Assembly (NCBI RefSeq): GCF_900177405.1
Contig: NZ_LT840185.1
Span: forward strand, 2,657,501-2,721,500
DNA: 64,000 nt
Direction of reading: 5' to 3'
Origin: Allosphingosinicella indica
GTDB taxonomy: Bacteria > Pseudomonadota > Alphaproteobacteria > Sphingomonadales > Sphingomonadaceae
Shown: in pieces, positions 1 through 7,109 of the stretch
How the letters are laid out: every line of letters starts with the position of its first letter
How positions within the stretch are numbered: the first letter of the stretch is position 1
The notes under the pieces: generated by a model
Databases searched by the model: none
What the model saw: only the letters and a program-made list of their open reading frames with translations
What the model was told of the DNA's origin: nothing
Program-made: the position numbers and the translations under genes

Positions 1-1285
1 AAGCGCGGCCGCACATGCCATAATTGCCCGCGCCGAAGCTGCCGCCGATCAGCACGGTGATCTTGGGCACCTGCGCGGTCGCAACCGCGGTCACCAGCTT
101 GGCGCCGTTCTTGGCGATGCCCTCCGCCTCATATTTGCCGCCGACCATGAAGCCCGAGATGTTTTGGAGGAACAGCAGGGGCACGCGCCGCTGGCAGGCG
201 AGCTCGATGAAATGGGCGCCCTTCAGCGCGCTTTCCGAAAACAGGATCCCGTTGTTGGCGAGGATCGCGACCGGCATGCCCCAGATACGCGCGAAGCCGC
301 ACACCAGGGTGGTACCGTAGAGCGGCTTGAACGGATGAAACTCGCTGCCATCGACGATCCGCGCGATCACCTCGTGCACGTCATAGGGCGTGCGCACGTC
401 GTCCGGCAGGATGCCGTAAAGCTCGTCGGGATCGAATTTTGGCGGCACCGGATCGGCGATGTCGATGTCCGGCGCCTTCACCGTGTTCAGCCGCGAGACG
501 ATGTCGCGGACGATGCTGAGCGCATGATCGTCATTCTCGGCGAGATGATCGGCGACGCCGGATTTCCGCGCGTGGAGATCGCCGCCGCCAAGATCCTCAG
601 CGCTGATCACTTCGCCGGTCGCCGCCTTCACCAGCGGCGGGCCGCCGAGGAAGATCGTGCCCTGGTTCTTCACGATCACGCTCTCGTCCGACATCGCCGG
701 CACATAAGCGCCACCCGCGGTGCAGCTTCCCATCACACATGCGATCTGCGCCAACCCCTCGGCCGACATCTGCGCCTGATTGTAGAAGATGCGGCCGAAA
801 TGCTCGCGATCGGGAAAGACCTCGGCCTGGTGCGGCAGGTTGGCGCCGCCGCTGTCCACCAGATAGACCGACGGCAGGCGGTTCTGCAGCGCGATCTCCT
901 GCGCGCGCAGATGCTTCTTCACCGTCATCGGGAAATAGGCGCCGCCCTTCACCGTCGGGTCGTTGGCGACGATCATCGTGTCGCGGCCGGAGACGCGGCC
1001 GATGCCGGCGATCATCCCCGCCCCCGGCGCCTCGCCGCCATACATGTCGCAGGCGGCGAGCTGGCCGATCTCGAGGAAGGGCGATCCGGGATCGAGCAGC
1101 CGGGTGACGCGATCGCGCGGCAGCAGCTTGCCACGGCTGACGTGCCGGTCGCGATGCTTGTCCGGCCCGCCGCGCGCCGACACCACGACCCGTGCCCGCA
1201 GCTCCTCCGCCAGCGCGCGATTGTGCGCGGCATTGGCGCGATAGGCGTCCGAGGCTTCGTCGATCTTGCTCGTCAATATCGTCAT
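1..1285 (-). CDS. mccB: Methylcrotonyl-CoA carboxylase, carboxyltransferase (beta) subunit; 3' end outside window
   Basis: This is the carboxyltransferase half of the biotin enzyme that converts 3-methylcrotonyl-CoA to 3-methylglutaconyl-CoA in leucine/isovalerate breakdown. About 428 residues are visible from an ATG; the C-terminal end runs off the left edge. Visible family marks are the early [13 protein letters not shown] segment, [29 protein letters not shown], the [17 protein letters not shown] block, [12 protein letters not shown] and [15 protein letters not shown]. All are typical of the MCC/propionyl-CoA carboxylase beta family, and the ivd neighbour favours MCC. The start codon overlaps the stop of the small gene upstream (ATGA), so translation is probably coupled. 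The biotinylated alpha subunit is not visible and should lie to the left. The family is very secure; substrate rests mainly on context. Confidence 0.93.
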   Translation of the reverse strand, partial: MTILTSKIDEASDAYRANAAHNRALAEELRARVVVSARGGPDKHRDRHVSRGKLLPRDRVTRLLDPGSPFLEIGQLAACDMYGGEAPGAGMIAGIGRVSGRDTMIVANDPTVKGGAYFPMTVKKHLRAQEIALQNRLPSVYLVDSGGANLPHQAEVFPDREHFGRIFYNQAQMSAEGLAQIACVMGSCTAGGAYVPAMSDESVIVKNQGTIFLGGPPLVKAATGEVISAEDLGGGDLHARKSGVADHLAENDDHALSIVRDIVSRLNTVKAPDIDIADPVPPKFDPDELYGILPDDVRTPYDVHEVIARIVDGSEFHPFKPLYGTTLVCGFARIWGMPVAILANNGILFSESALKGAHFIELACQRRVPLLFLQNISGFMVGGKYEAEGIAKNGAKLVTAVATAQVPKITVLIGGSFGAGNYGMCGRA

Positions 1286-1533
1286 GCCGCCTCCGGGGCG
1301 CGTTTGCGGATGAGGTAGCGGTAAACGCCGAGCAGGTTGATGCCCAGCAGCACGATATTCTGCGTCATCAGCCCCGTCTCCTCATCCATCAGGCCGTAAG
1401 CGATCCACGACAGGCTGGCGAACACGAACAGGACGAAACCCCAGCCGGTGATCCGCCGCCCGTTGTCGAGCGAGATCATGAAGGCCGCGATGATTCCTCC
1501 GATGGTCGCGAACCATTCGAGTGTGCCGCTCAC
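1282..1533 (-). CDS. Small three-helix membrane protein, function unknown
   Basis: An 83-residue frame starts at a GTG that overlaps the ivd stop (GTGA) and ends in a TGA that overlaps the mccB start (ATGA), so it sits exactly between two real genes. It has three hydrophobic stretches, roughly residues 5-22 ([14 protein letters not shown]), 29-48 ([18 protein letters not shown]) and 54-72 ([17 protein letters not shown]), and a short basic tail (IRKRAPEAA). The WIAYG and [15 protein letters not shown] pattern loosely recalls one triple-helix bundle of SWEET/SemiSWEET or PnuC-like proteins, but I cannot assign it. The double overlap and clear membrane pattern argue it is translated. A role in the leucine/isovalerate pathway is inference from position only. 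No strong ribosome-binding site precedes the GTG, consistent with coupling to ivd. Confidence 0.7.
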   Translation of the reverse strand: MSGTLEWFATIGGIIAAFMISLDNGRRITGWGFVLFVFASLSWIAYGLMDEETGLMTQNIVLLGINLLGVYRYLIRKRAPEAA

Positions 1534-2681
1534 GCGCCGATCAATTCGCGGCCGATGAGCATGCGGCGGATCTCGTTGGTGCCGGCGCCGATGTCGAGCA
1601 GCTTGGCGTCGCGCGCATAGCGTTCGACCGGCCAGTCCTTGGTATAACCGGCGCCGCCCAGCGCCTGGATCGCCTCGAGGCTGCTCTTCACCGCATTTTC
1701 GGAAGCGAGCAGGATAGCGCCCGCGGCGTCGAAGCGCGTCGTCTTGCCTGCGTCGCACGCCCGCGCCACCGCATAGACATAGGCGCGCGCCGAATTGAGC
1801 GCGACATACATGTCGGCGACCTTCGCCTGGATGAGCTGGAAGCTGCCGATCGCCTTCCCGAACTGCTTGCGCTCGCGGACGAAGGGGATCACGACATCGA
1901 GGCAGGCCTGCATGATGCCGAGCTGGATGCCGGCGAGCACCGTCCGCTCGTAATCGAGCCCCGACATGAGAACGCCGACGCCGCCGTTCTCCGGACCCAT
2001 CACATTCTCTTCCGGCACCTCGCAATCGTCGAACAGAAGCTCAGCCGTGGGGCTGCCGCGCATCCCCATCTTGTCGAGCTTCTGGCCGATCGCGAAACCC
2101 TTCATGTCCTTCTCGATAAGGAAGGTGGTGATGCCGCGGCTCCCCTCGCCCGTCTTCGCATAGACTACGAGGGTATCGGCATAAGCGGCGTTGGTGATCC
2201 AGAATTTGGTGCCGTTGAGGACGTAGCGATCGCCCTTCTTCTCAGCCTTGAGTTTCATCGAGACGACGTCCGAACCGGCCCCAGCCTCGGACATGGCGAG
2301 GCTGCCGACATGCTCGCCGGAAATGAGCTTGGGCAGATAGCGCGCCTTCTGCTCGGCGTTTGCCCAGCGGCGGATCTGGTTGACGCAAAGGTTGGAATGC
2401 GCGCCGTAGCTGAGTCCGATCGAGGCGGACGCGCGCGCGACCTCCTCCTGCGCGACGACATGCTCCAGATAGCCGAGCCCCAGCCCGCCATCCTCTTCGG
2501 CGACGGTGATGCCATGGAGGCCGAGTGCGCCCATCTCTGGCCACAGCTCGGTCGGAAACCAGTCCTCGGCGTCGATCTTCGCGGCGAGCGGCGCGATCCG
2601 GTCCTCGGCGAAGCGGCGGGTGGTGTCGCGGATCGTGTCCGCCATTTCCCCCAGCGCGAAATCCAGCCCCATGTCGGACAT
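1530..2681 (-). CDS. ivd: Isovaleryl-CoA dehydrogenase
   Basis: FAD acyl-CoA dehydrogenase of 383 residues, the usual length, predicted to oxidise isovaleryl-CoA to 3-methylcrotonyl-CoA in leucine catabolism. Family signatures are SYGAHSNLCVNQI, AMSEAGAGSDV, FWITNAAYADTLVVYAKT, GMRGSPTAELLFDDCEVP, the FRERKQFG-like FVRERKQFGKAIGSFQLIQ, ALGGAGYTKDWPVERYARD and the C-terminal GAGTNEIRRMLIGREL. The Glu in LDYERTVLAG falls where isovaleryl-CoA dehydrogenases carry their catalytic base. The ATG at 2681 is preferred over the in-frame codon at 2735 because GGAGA lies 7-8 bases upstream and the longer N-terminus is unlike the family. It is the first gene of an ivd / small membrane protein / mccB run with overlapping ends. 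Confidence 0.94.
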   Translation of the reverse strand: MSDMGLDFALGEMADTIRDTTRRFAEDRIAPLAAKIDAEDWFPTELWPEMGALGLHGITVAEEDGGLGLGYLEHVVAQEEVARASASIGLSYGAHSNLCVNQIRRWANAEQKARYLPKLISGEHVGSLAMSEAGAGSDVVSMKLKAEKKGDRYVLNGTKFWITNAAYADTLVVYAKTGEGSRGITTFLIEKDMKGFAIGQKLDKMGMRGSPTAELLFDDCEVPEENVMGPENGGVGVLMSGLDYERTVLAGIQLGIMQACLDVVIPFVRERKQFGKAIGSFQLIQAKVADMYVALNSARAYVYAVARACDAGKTTRFDAAGAILLASENAVKSSLEAIQALGGAGYTKDWPVERYARDAKLLDIGAGTNEIRRMLIGRELIGA

Positions 2682-2791
2682 TATATTCTCTCCTGACTCG
2701 TCCGGCGCGTAGCAGAGCCGCCAAGGTTTGAACAAGGCGGCGCGGCAGCCTATGTGCTTGAAGCACCGCTCATCCCGAGCCAGCGTCGAGC

Positions 2792-2863
2792 CATGTCGAG
2801 ACGCGGCGTCGAGGGACGTGTCTCGACGCGGCTTCTCGGCTTCGCTCGAACCCTGCTCGACAT
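2792..2863. repeat. Intergenic palindromic repeat (REP-like)
   Basis: The gap between the divergent ivd and thiolase genes contains nested inverted repeats: CATGTCGAG at 2792-2800 with CTCGACATG at 2855-2863, and GTCGAGAC at 2795-2802 with GTCTCGAC at 2820-2827. The element can fold into a cruciform. It looks like one of the short GC-rich repeats common in sphingomonad genomes. No T-run follows, so it is not an obvious terminator. Confidence 0.65.
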
Positions 2864-2884
2864 GAGCGGCAAGGAGTTTCGAAT

Positions 2885-4072
2885 ATGTCCGCCGATCCGA
2901 TCGTCATTCTCTCTTACGCGCGCACGCCGATGGGCTCGTTCCAGGGCAGCCTCTCCGGTGCGTCCGCGACCGAGCTCGGTGCCGCCTCCGTCAAGGCCGC
3001 GGTCGAGCGCGCCGGCGTCGAGGCGCAGGCGATCGACAAGATCTACATGGGCTGCGTGCTGCCCGCCGGGCTCGGCCAGGCCCCTGCCCGGCAGGCCGCG
3101 ATCAAGGCCGGCCTCGGCGACCATATCGAGGCGACTACGGTCAACAAGATGTGCGGCAGCGGCATGCAGGCGGCGATCATGGCGGCGGATACGCTCGCCG
3201 CCGGATCGGCCGATATCATCATCGCGGGCGGCATGGAGAGCATGACCAACGCTCCCTATCTCAGCCACAAGCACCGCGGCGGGGCGCGCATCGGCCACGA
3301 CCGGCTGATCGACCATATGTTCTTCGACGGACTCGAGGACGCCTATGAGCAGGGCCGGCTGATGGGAAGCTTCGCCGAGGAAGCCGCGCAGAGCTACCAG
3401 TTCACCCGCGAAGCGCAGGACGATTACGCCATCGCCTCGCTGGAGCGCGCGCAGAAAGCGCAGCAGCAAGGCTGGTTCGATCGCGAGATCACCGCCGTCG
3501 AGATCGCCGGCCGCAAGGGCGTGGTCACCATCGACCGGGACGAACAGCCCGCCAAGGGCGATGCGTCCAAGATTCCGACGCTGAAGCCCGCCTTCGCCAA
3601 GGACGGGACGATCACTGCCGCCAACGCCTCGTCGATCTCGGACGGCGCCGCGGCGATGCTGCTCACCCGTCAGAGCGTCGCCGACCGGCTCGGCCTCAAG
3701 CCGGTCGCGCGGATTACGGGCCATGCCGCGCATGCGCACCAGCCGGCGCTGTTCACCACCGCCCCCGTCGGCGCGATGCAGAAAGCGCTCGACCGCGCCG
3801 GCTGGGCGATCGGCGACGTCGATCTGTTCGAGGTCAACGAGGCCTTCGCCTGCGTCGCGATGATCGCGATGCGCGATCTCGGCATCCCCCACGACAAGAT
3901 CAACGTCCACGGCGGCGCCACCGCGCTTGGTCACCCGATCGGCGCCAGCGGCGCGCGCGTTATGGCGACGCTCCTGAGCGCGCTCCAGACCCACGGTGGC
4001 AGGCGCGGCCTCGCCTCGCTCTGCATCGGCGGCGGAGAAGCGACCGCAGTCGCGGTGGAACTGGTGGAATGA
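2885..4072 (+). CDS. Acetyl-CoA C-acetyltransferase / thiolase family
   Basis: Thiolase of 395 residues, full length. It condenses two acetyl-CoA to acetoacetyl-CoA or cleaves 3-ketoacyl-CoA. The nucleophile is Cys90 in NKMCGSGMQA, the catalytic His is His350 in GHPIGASGARV, and the second Cys is Cys380 in SLCIGGGEA. NEAFACVAM and GGATALGHPIGASG are further thiolase marks. The start at 2885 is supported by AAGGAG about 8 bases upstream. It is divergent from ivd. Short-chain biosynthetic-type thiolase (PhaA/AtoB) is the best reading, which would fit both the end of leucine catabolism (acetoacetate/acetyl-CoA) and supply of PHA precursors for the phaC further along. Which role dominates cannot be read from sequence. 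Confidence 0.92.
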   Translation: MSADPIVILSYARTPMGSFQGSLSGASATELGAASVKAAVERAGVEAQAIDKIYMGCVLPAGLGQAPARQAAIKAGLGDHIEATTVNKMCGSGMQAAIMAADTLAAGSADIIIAGGMESMTNAPYLSHKHRGGARIGHDRLIDHMFFDGLEDAYEQGRLMGSFAEEAAQSYQFTREAQDDYAIASLERAQKAQQQGWFDREITAVEIAGRKGVVTIDRDEQPAKGDASKIPTLKPAFAKDGTITAANASSISDGAAAMLLTRQSVADRLGLKPVARITGHAAHAHQPALFTTAPVGAMQKALDRAGWAIGDVDLFEVNEAFACVAMIAMRDLGIPHDKINVHGGATALGHPIGASGARVMATLLSALQTHGGRRGLASLCIGGGEATAVAVELVE

Positions 4073-4250
4073 GATCCGCGCGAAGGAAGATGGCCCACAG
4101 TGCCGGGTTAGACCGAGCGAGAGCGGCGCTGCGGGAAACCGCGGCGCTACGCTTTTCCGCCCGCAGGCCGTTGCATCCCCAAATATCCCATGCTAGCGGG
4201 CACCCGCCCAGCCGCCAGAAGGCCGCTGGCATCGCGGCGGTCGCCGGCGT

Positions 4251-4326
<76 letters not shown>

Positions 4327-4361
4327 TTTTTGCGAAGCAATCTGTCGCGATGCAACTTGTG

Positions 4362-4955
4362 TCACCGCACAAGCGCCGCATCTTTGGCTCGGGGTACTGC
4401 CATCACACCGTCTGAAATGACTGGGCGGAAGAAAATCGGCAGCCGTCCTTTTTCGAAATCGAGATCGTACAAAATCCAGCCGACATCATCCTTGCCAAAT
4501 CTCCAAAAAGCATTTGCGATTTCTCCCAGTTTCTCCTCTTTGAGCCATACTATTGCTGGAAATTCCGCCGCCCCAAACAAGGAGGTCTGTGAAATCGGCC
4601 TTGCGAGAGCCGACGACGAAACATCGCTGCGTGTTTCGCTTCAGTTTCGCCCGGCGAGGCATACGACGTCATCGCGAAGTGTGCTTCACGCAATAATCGA
4701 CGTCGGCCAAAGCAATCGTTCTCTGGCCGCTAATCTCGAGCCGTTATCGACCGATTTTGACTCATCGTCGAATCGGACTGGGTTGAAGATGGTGATGCTG
4801 TCCACGATCCATCGGATCGCCGGCTTCCAGTGTATTGCTTCCAGGATTGCTCGTGCGGCGTAGGGCGTCATGACATCATAGCTGACACGAGCTTCCCGAA
4901 TTTCCGGTCGGGCAAAACACGCCATTGGCCCGACAACCCGCAATCGTACAGACAT
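4362..4955 (-). pseudogene. cas5: Frameshifted relic of type I-C CRISPR protein Cas5 (Cas5d/Cas5c)
   Basis: An ATG at 4955 (AGGAG about 9 bases upstream) opens MSVRLRVVGPMACFARPE, then VSYDVMTPYAARAILEAIHWKP and IRWIVDSITIFNPVRF. This is the N-terminal signature of type I-C Cas5, the crRNA-processing Cascade subunit. The frame then drifts to a stop at 4686. In other frames the missing parts continue in order: QRTIALADVDYCVKH (near 4685-4730), then EAKHAAMFRRRLSQGRFHRPPCLG (near 4575-4650; positions, not a continuous frame), then VGWILYDLDFEKG and LPIFFRPVISDGV to a TGA at 4362. At least three frame changes are needed, in a span (594 bp) close to an intact cas5. No other cas gene or CRISPR array is visible. 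Base composition is clearly lower in GC than flanks, which suggests acquired DNA. Confidence 0.8.
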
Positions 4956-5123
4956 GTAATGGCTCCTCGCGAGCCACTTTGTTCCCATATTGTTCGCGCG
5001 CAAATCCAATCTTGTCCGAAATCGGGCTGGTTATGTCCGAAGTGGATCGTTTTGGAATCAGCGATGCGGCCTTGCCGGTTTGAGAAGACGCGTCACTGCC
5101 ATGCGGTGTGGATAGGAGATCAA

Positions 5124-5270
5124 ATGATCGAATTCCAGATTTCGCAGTCTCGCGGAAAAGCTTGCTTGACCTTGATCGTTGAAGCGTCGTCTAAACCTCC
5201 GCCGCGACTGCGGCGAACTGCGAATGGCGAAGCGATCATCCGCATCACGCTAGATAGACTTTGCCGCTGA
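5124..5270 (+). CDS. Possible small protein (48 aa) in the low-GC scar, unassigned
   Basis: A short frame opens at an ATG at 5124 preceded by AGGAG at 5114-5118, a good ribosome-binding spacing. The product begins MIEFQISQSRGKACL and has a strand-like first half and a basic, proline-rich second half. A longer in-frame version could begin upstream; its segment IGDQMIEFQI faintly resembles the start of CsrA-like barrels, but this is too weak to name it. It lies between the cas5 relic and the oxygenase gene. It may equally be debris. The rest of 4956-5315 shows no convincing gene. Confidence 0.25.
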   Translation: MIEFQISQSRGKACLTLIVEASSKPPPRLRRTANGEAIIRITLDRLCR

Positions 5271-5315
5271 CAGCGCAACAAGTCTGTCTATAACTCGTCG
5301 GCAACGTCGAAGCGA

Positions 5316-5981
5316 TCAGGGCGTGTTCATCCACATCCGGTAGAGGTTGGCCTGCACCGTCTGGAGCCGCGTGAAATTCTCGGGCGCCATGGTGAGGCCC
5401 TCGAGCGCGGCGACCTCGTTGAGATCGTAGAGGAGCTCGCGGCGCGCGGTGTCGGCGACGCGGCTCTGGATGAAGGTGATGCCGACGAGGCGCTGGCCCT
5501 TGGTCACCGGTTCGACCTGATGGAGCGTCGTCGAGGGATAGACGATTGCCGAGCCGGGCGGGCCTTTGAACCGCAGTTCCGCGGTGCCGAGCAGGAGGTG
5601 CAACGCCCCGCCATCATAATCCGCGGGATCGTTGATGAAGAGCGTGCAGGAGAGGTCCGAGCGGAGCGGGCCGGTGTGGAGCGGAATGAGCGCCGAATCC
5701 GGATGCAGGCCGTAGCCCATGCCGACCTCGTACCGCGTCATCAGCGGCGGCGCGATCTGGTGGGGGAAGGCAAAATCGACGAACTCGGGCGTCTGGAACA
5801 GGCCGTGCGCCATGATCTGCGCGGCGCGGTCCCCCGCTTGTTGATCGTGGAGCTGGAGGTTGTTCTTGACGCGCGAATTGGGGTTGCTGACCCGCCCGTC
5901 GACGAAATCGGACGCCGCCGCGATCCGCTTCAGCTCGGTAATTTCGGCCGGGCCCAGCACATTCTCGATCAGCCTGAACAT
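5316..5981 (-). CDS. PKHD-type (PiuC/YbiX-like) Fe(II)/2-oxoglutarate-dependent dioxygenase
   Basis: A 221-residue protein with the double-stranded beta-helix core of the PKHD-hydroxylase family, close to the usual 225 residues. Iron ligands are His93 and Asp95 (GLHPDSA) and His154 (TTLHQVEP); Arg164 (KGQRLVG) is placed to hold 2-oxoglutarate. DLSCTLFINDPADYDGG is a conserved family stretch. PiuC relatives are often linked to iron or siderophore uptake, but no TonB receptor is nearby. Instead it lies 1 base downstream of a sulfotransferase-like gene in the same direction, so the two are probably co-transcribed and may act on one substrate. The substrate is unknown. Confidence 0.85.
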   Translation of the reverse strand: MFRLIENVLGPAEITELKRIAAASDFVDGRVSNPNSRVKNNLQLHDQQAGDRAAQIMAHGLFQTPEFVDFAFPHQIAPPLMTRYEVGMGYGLHPDSALIPLHTGPLRSDLSCTLFINDPADYDGGALHLLLGTAELRFKGPPGSAIVYPSTTLHQVEPVTKGQRLVGITFIQSRVADTARRELLYDLNEVAALEGLTMAPENFTRLQTVQANLYRMWMNTP

Positions 5982-5982
5982 G

Positions 5983-7032
5983 TCATCCTCGCTTGGCTGC
6001 CGCGCGGGCGAGCGCGCGGCCGATGAGATCGTGATCGGCGCCGGCAGCGTCGATCCATCGCGCGCCGCGATCCAGCTCCTCCGCCCAATCGCGCTCCGCC
6101 TGGGCGAGCACTTCGCGCCGCAATTCCGCGCTGTAGCCGTGCTCGGGCGCCTTGGAATAGCGCTGCATGATGGGGCCCGACGTCAACCGGGTTGCCTCGG
6201 CCGCATCGAGCGGTTCGCCAAAATGACCGGCGATCCGCATCAACACATCCGCCGGCGTGGCGAGGAATGCGTCGAAGTCCATCCATAGCACATCGTCGTT
6301 CGCCGCAGCCTCCAGCGCCGCCATCTCGCACGCCCAGGCCAGCGCGGCACGCTCGCCGGTGGAAAGCGCCCACAGCCGCCACGGCTCGGCGCCGATCCGC
6401 TCGTGCAGCCGGGTGAGCCTGGAGGCGCTCAGGCTCGCCAGTTCGCGCACCGAATTCTCGCCCGCCAGGATCGTGCGCATATAGGTCGCGGGATTGACAT
6501 AGAGGAACAGCGCCTTGGTGCCCGGCCGCAGCACGGCGGGCGCGACGTCGCTGGCGAAGCTCGTCGCCTTGACGAGGGCGCGCTGCTCCTGCCGGAAGGT
6601 CCGCGACAGCCAGCCCAGCGCATCGCCGACGCGGCGATCGAACCGCTCCGGCGACCAAGGCGATTCCGCCCTCCCCTTCAGCCGCGCCAGCTCGGCTAGC
6701 GCGCGCAGGATTAGCGGCTCGCGCAACGCCAGTACGCCGGGCAGCTCGCCGAGCAGCCGCGCGATCAGCGTCGATCCGACATGGCCGATGTGGAAGATGA
6801 ACTGCGCATCCTGCCGCAGCCCGTTCGATACCGCGGCGAGATCGTCCCAGCCCGCCCATTCGGCGGCGCGGCCCTGCGTCATGATCCGCTCATCGAGAAA
6901 GCTCGCCGCTCTATAATCCGCCTCGCTCATCATCGCGATCAAAGCCTGATCCGTTGCGCTGTCATAGGCCTGGACGAAAATGCTCGCGTCGGCGCGGAAG
7001 CGATCGGCGAAGGGCGCGCGGGCATCGGTCAT
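5983..7032 (-). CDS. Sulfotransferase-like P-loop protein
   Basis: A 349-residue protein. Residues 78-95 (FIFHIGHVGSTLIARLLG) match the 5'-phosphosulfate-binding loop of PAPS-dependent sulfotransferases, where a small-residue loop follows a buried strand. Later segments such as ALVKATSFASDV and KALFLYVNPATYMRTIL resemble the second, 3'-phosphate-binding strand-helix region. No signal peptide is seen, so it should be cytosolic. The ATG at 7032 is chosen; a GTG 18 bases further up is possible. The gene is divergent from cysNC, whose product makes PAPS, and is followed after 1 base by the dioxygenase gene. The acceptor substrate is unknown, and a non-sulfotransferase kinase-like role cannot be excluded. 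Confidence 0.65.
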   Translation of the reverse strand: MTDARAPFADRFRADASIFVQAYDSATDQALIAMMSEADYRAASFLDERIMTQGRAAEWAGWDDLAAVSNGLRQDAQFIFHIGHVGSTLIARLLGELPGVLALREPLILRALAELARLKGRAESPWSPERFDRRVGDALGWLSRTFRQEQRALVKATSFASDVAPAVLRPGTKALFLYVNPATYMRTILAGENSVRELASLSASRLTRLHERIGAEPWRLWALSTGERAALAWACEMAALEAAANDDVLWMDFDAFLATPADVLMRIAGHFGEPLDAAEATRLTSGPIMQRYSKAPEHGYSAELRREVLAQAERDWAEELDRGARWIDAAGADHDLIGRALARAAAKRG

Positions 7033-7109
7033 CGGCCGCGGCTTTCGCACGCACGATGCGCGGCGACAAGCGGATGCAAAGCGCGGCGACGCTGCTAAGA
7101 AGCGCAGCG

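Noticed and set aside
5065-5270. CsrA-like protein
   Set aside because: IGDQMIEFQI has a faint CsrA flavour, but the conserved start LxLxRK and the C-terminal V-H-R-E-E part are absent. Kept only as an unassigned small frame.
4327-5315. CRISPR array near the cas5 relic
   Set aside because: No repeat of 28-37 bases with regular spacing is present; only the cas5 fragments remain.
6954-7109. N-terminal extension of CysNC
   Set aside because: The 52 codons before 7110 overlap the divergent sulfotransferase start and do not resemble CysN, which begins a few residues before the G1 loop.
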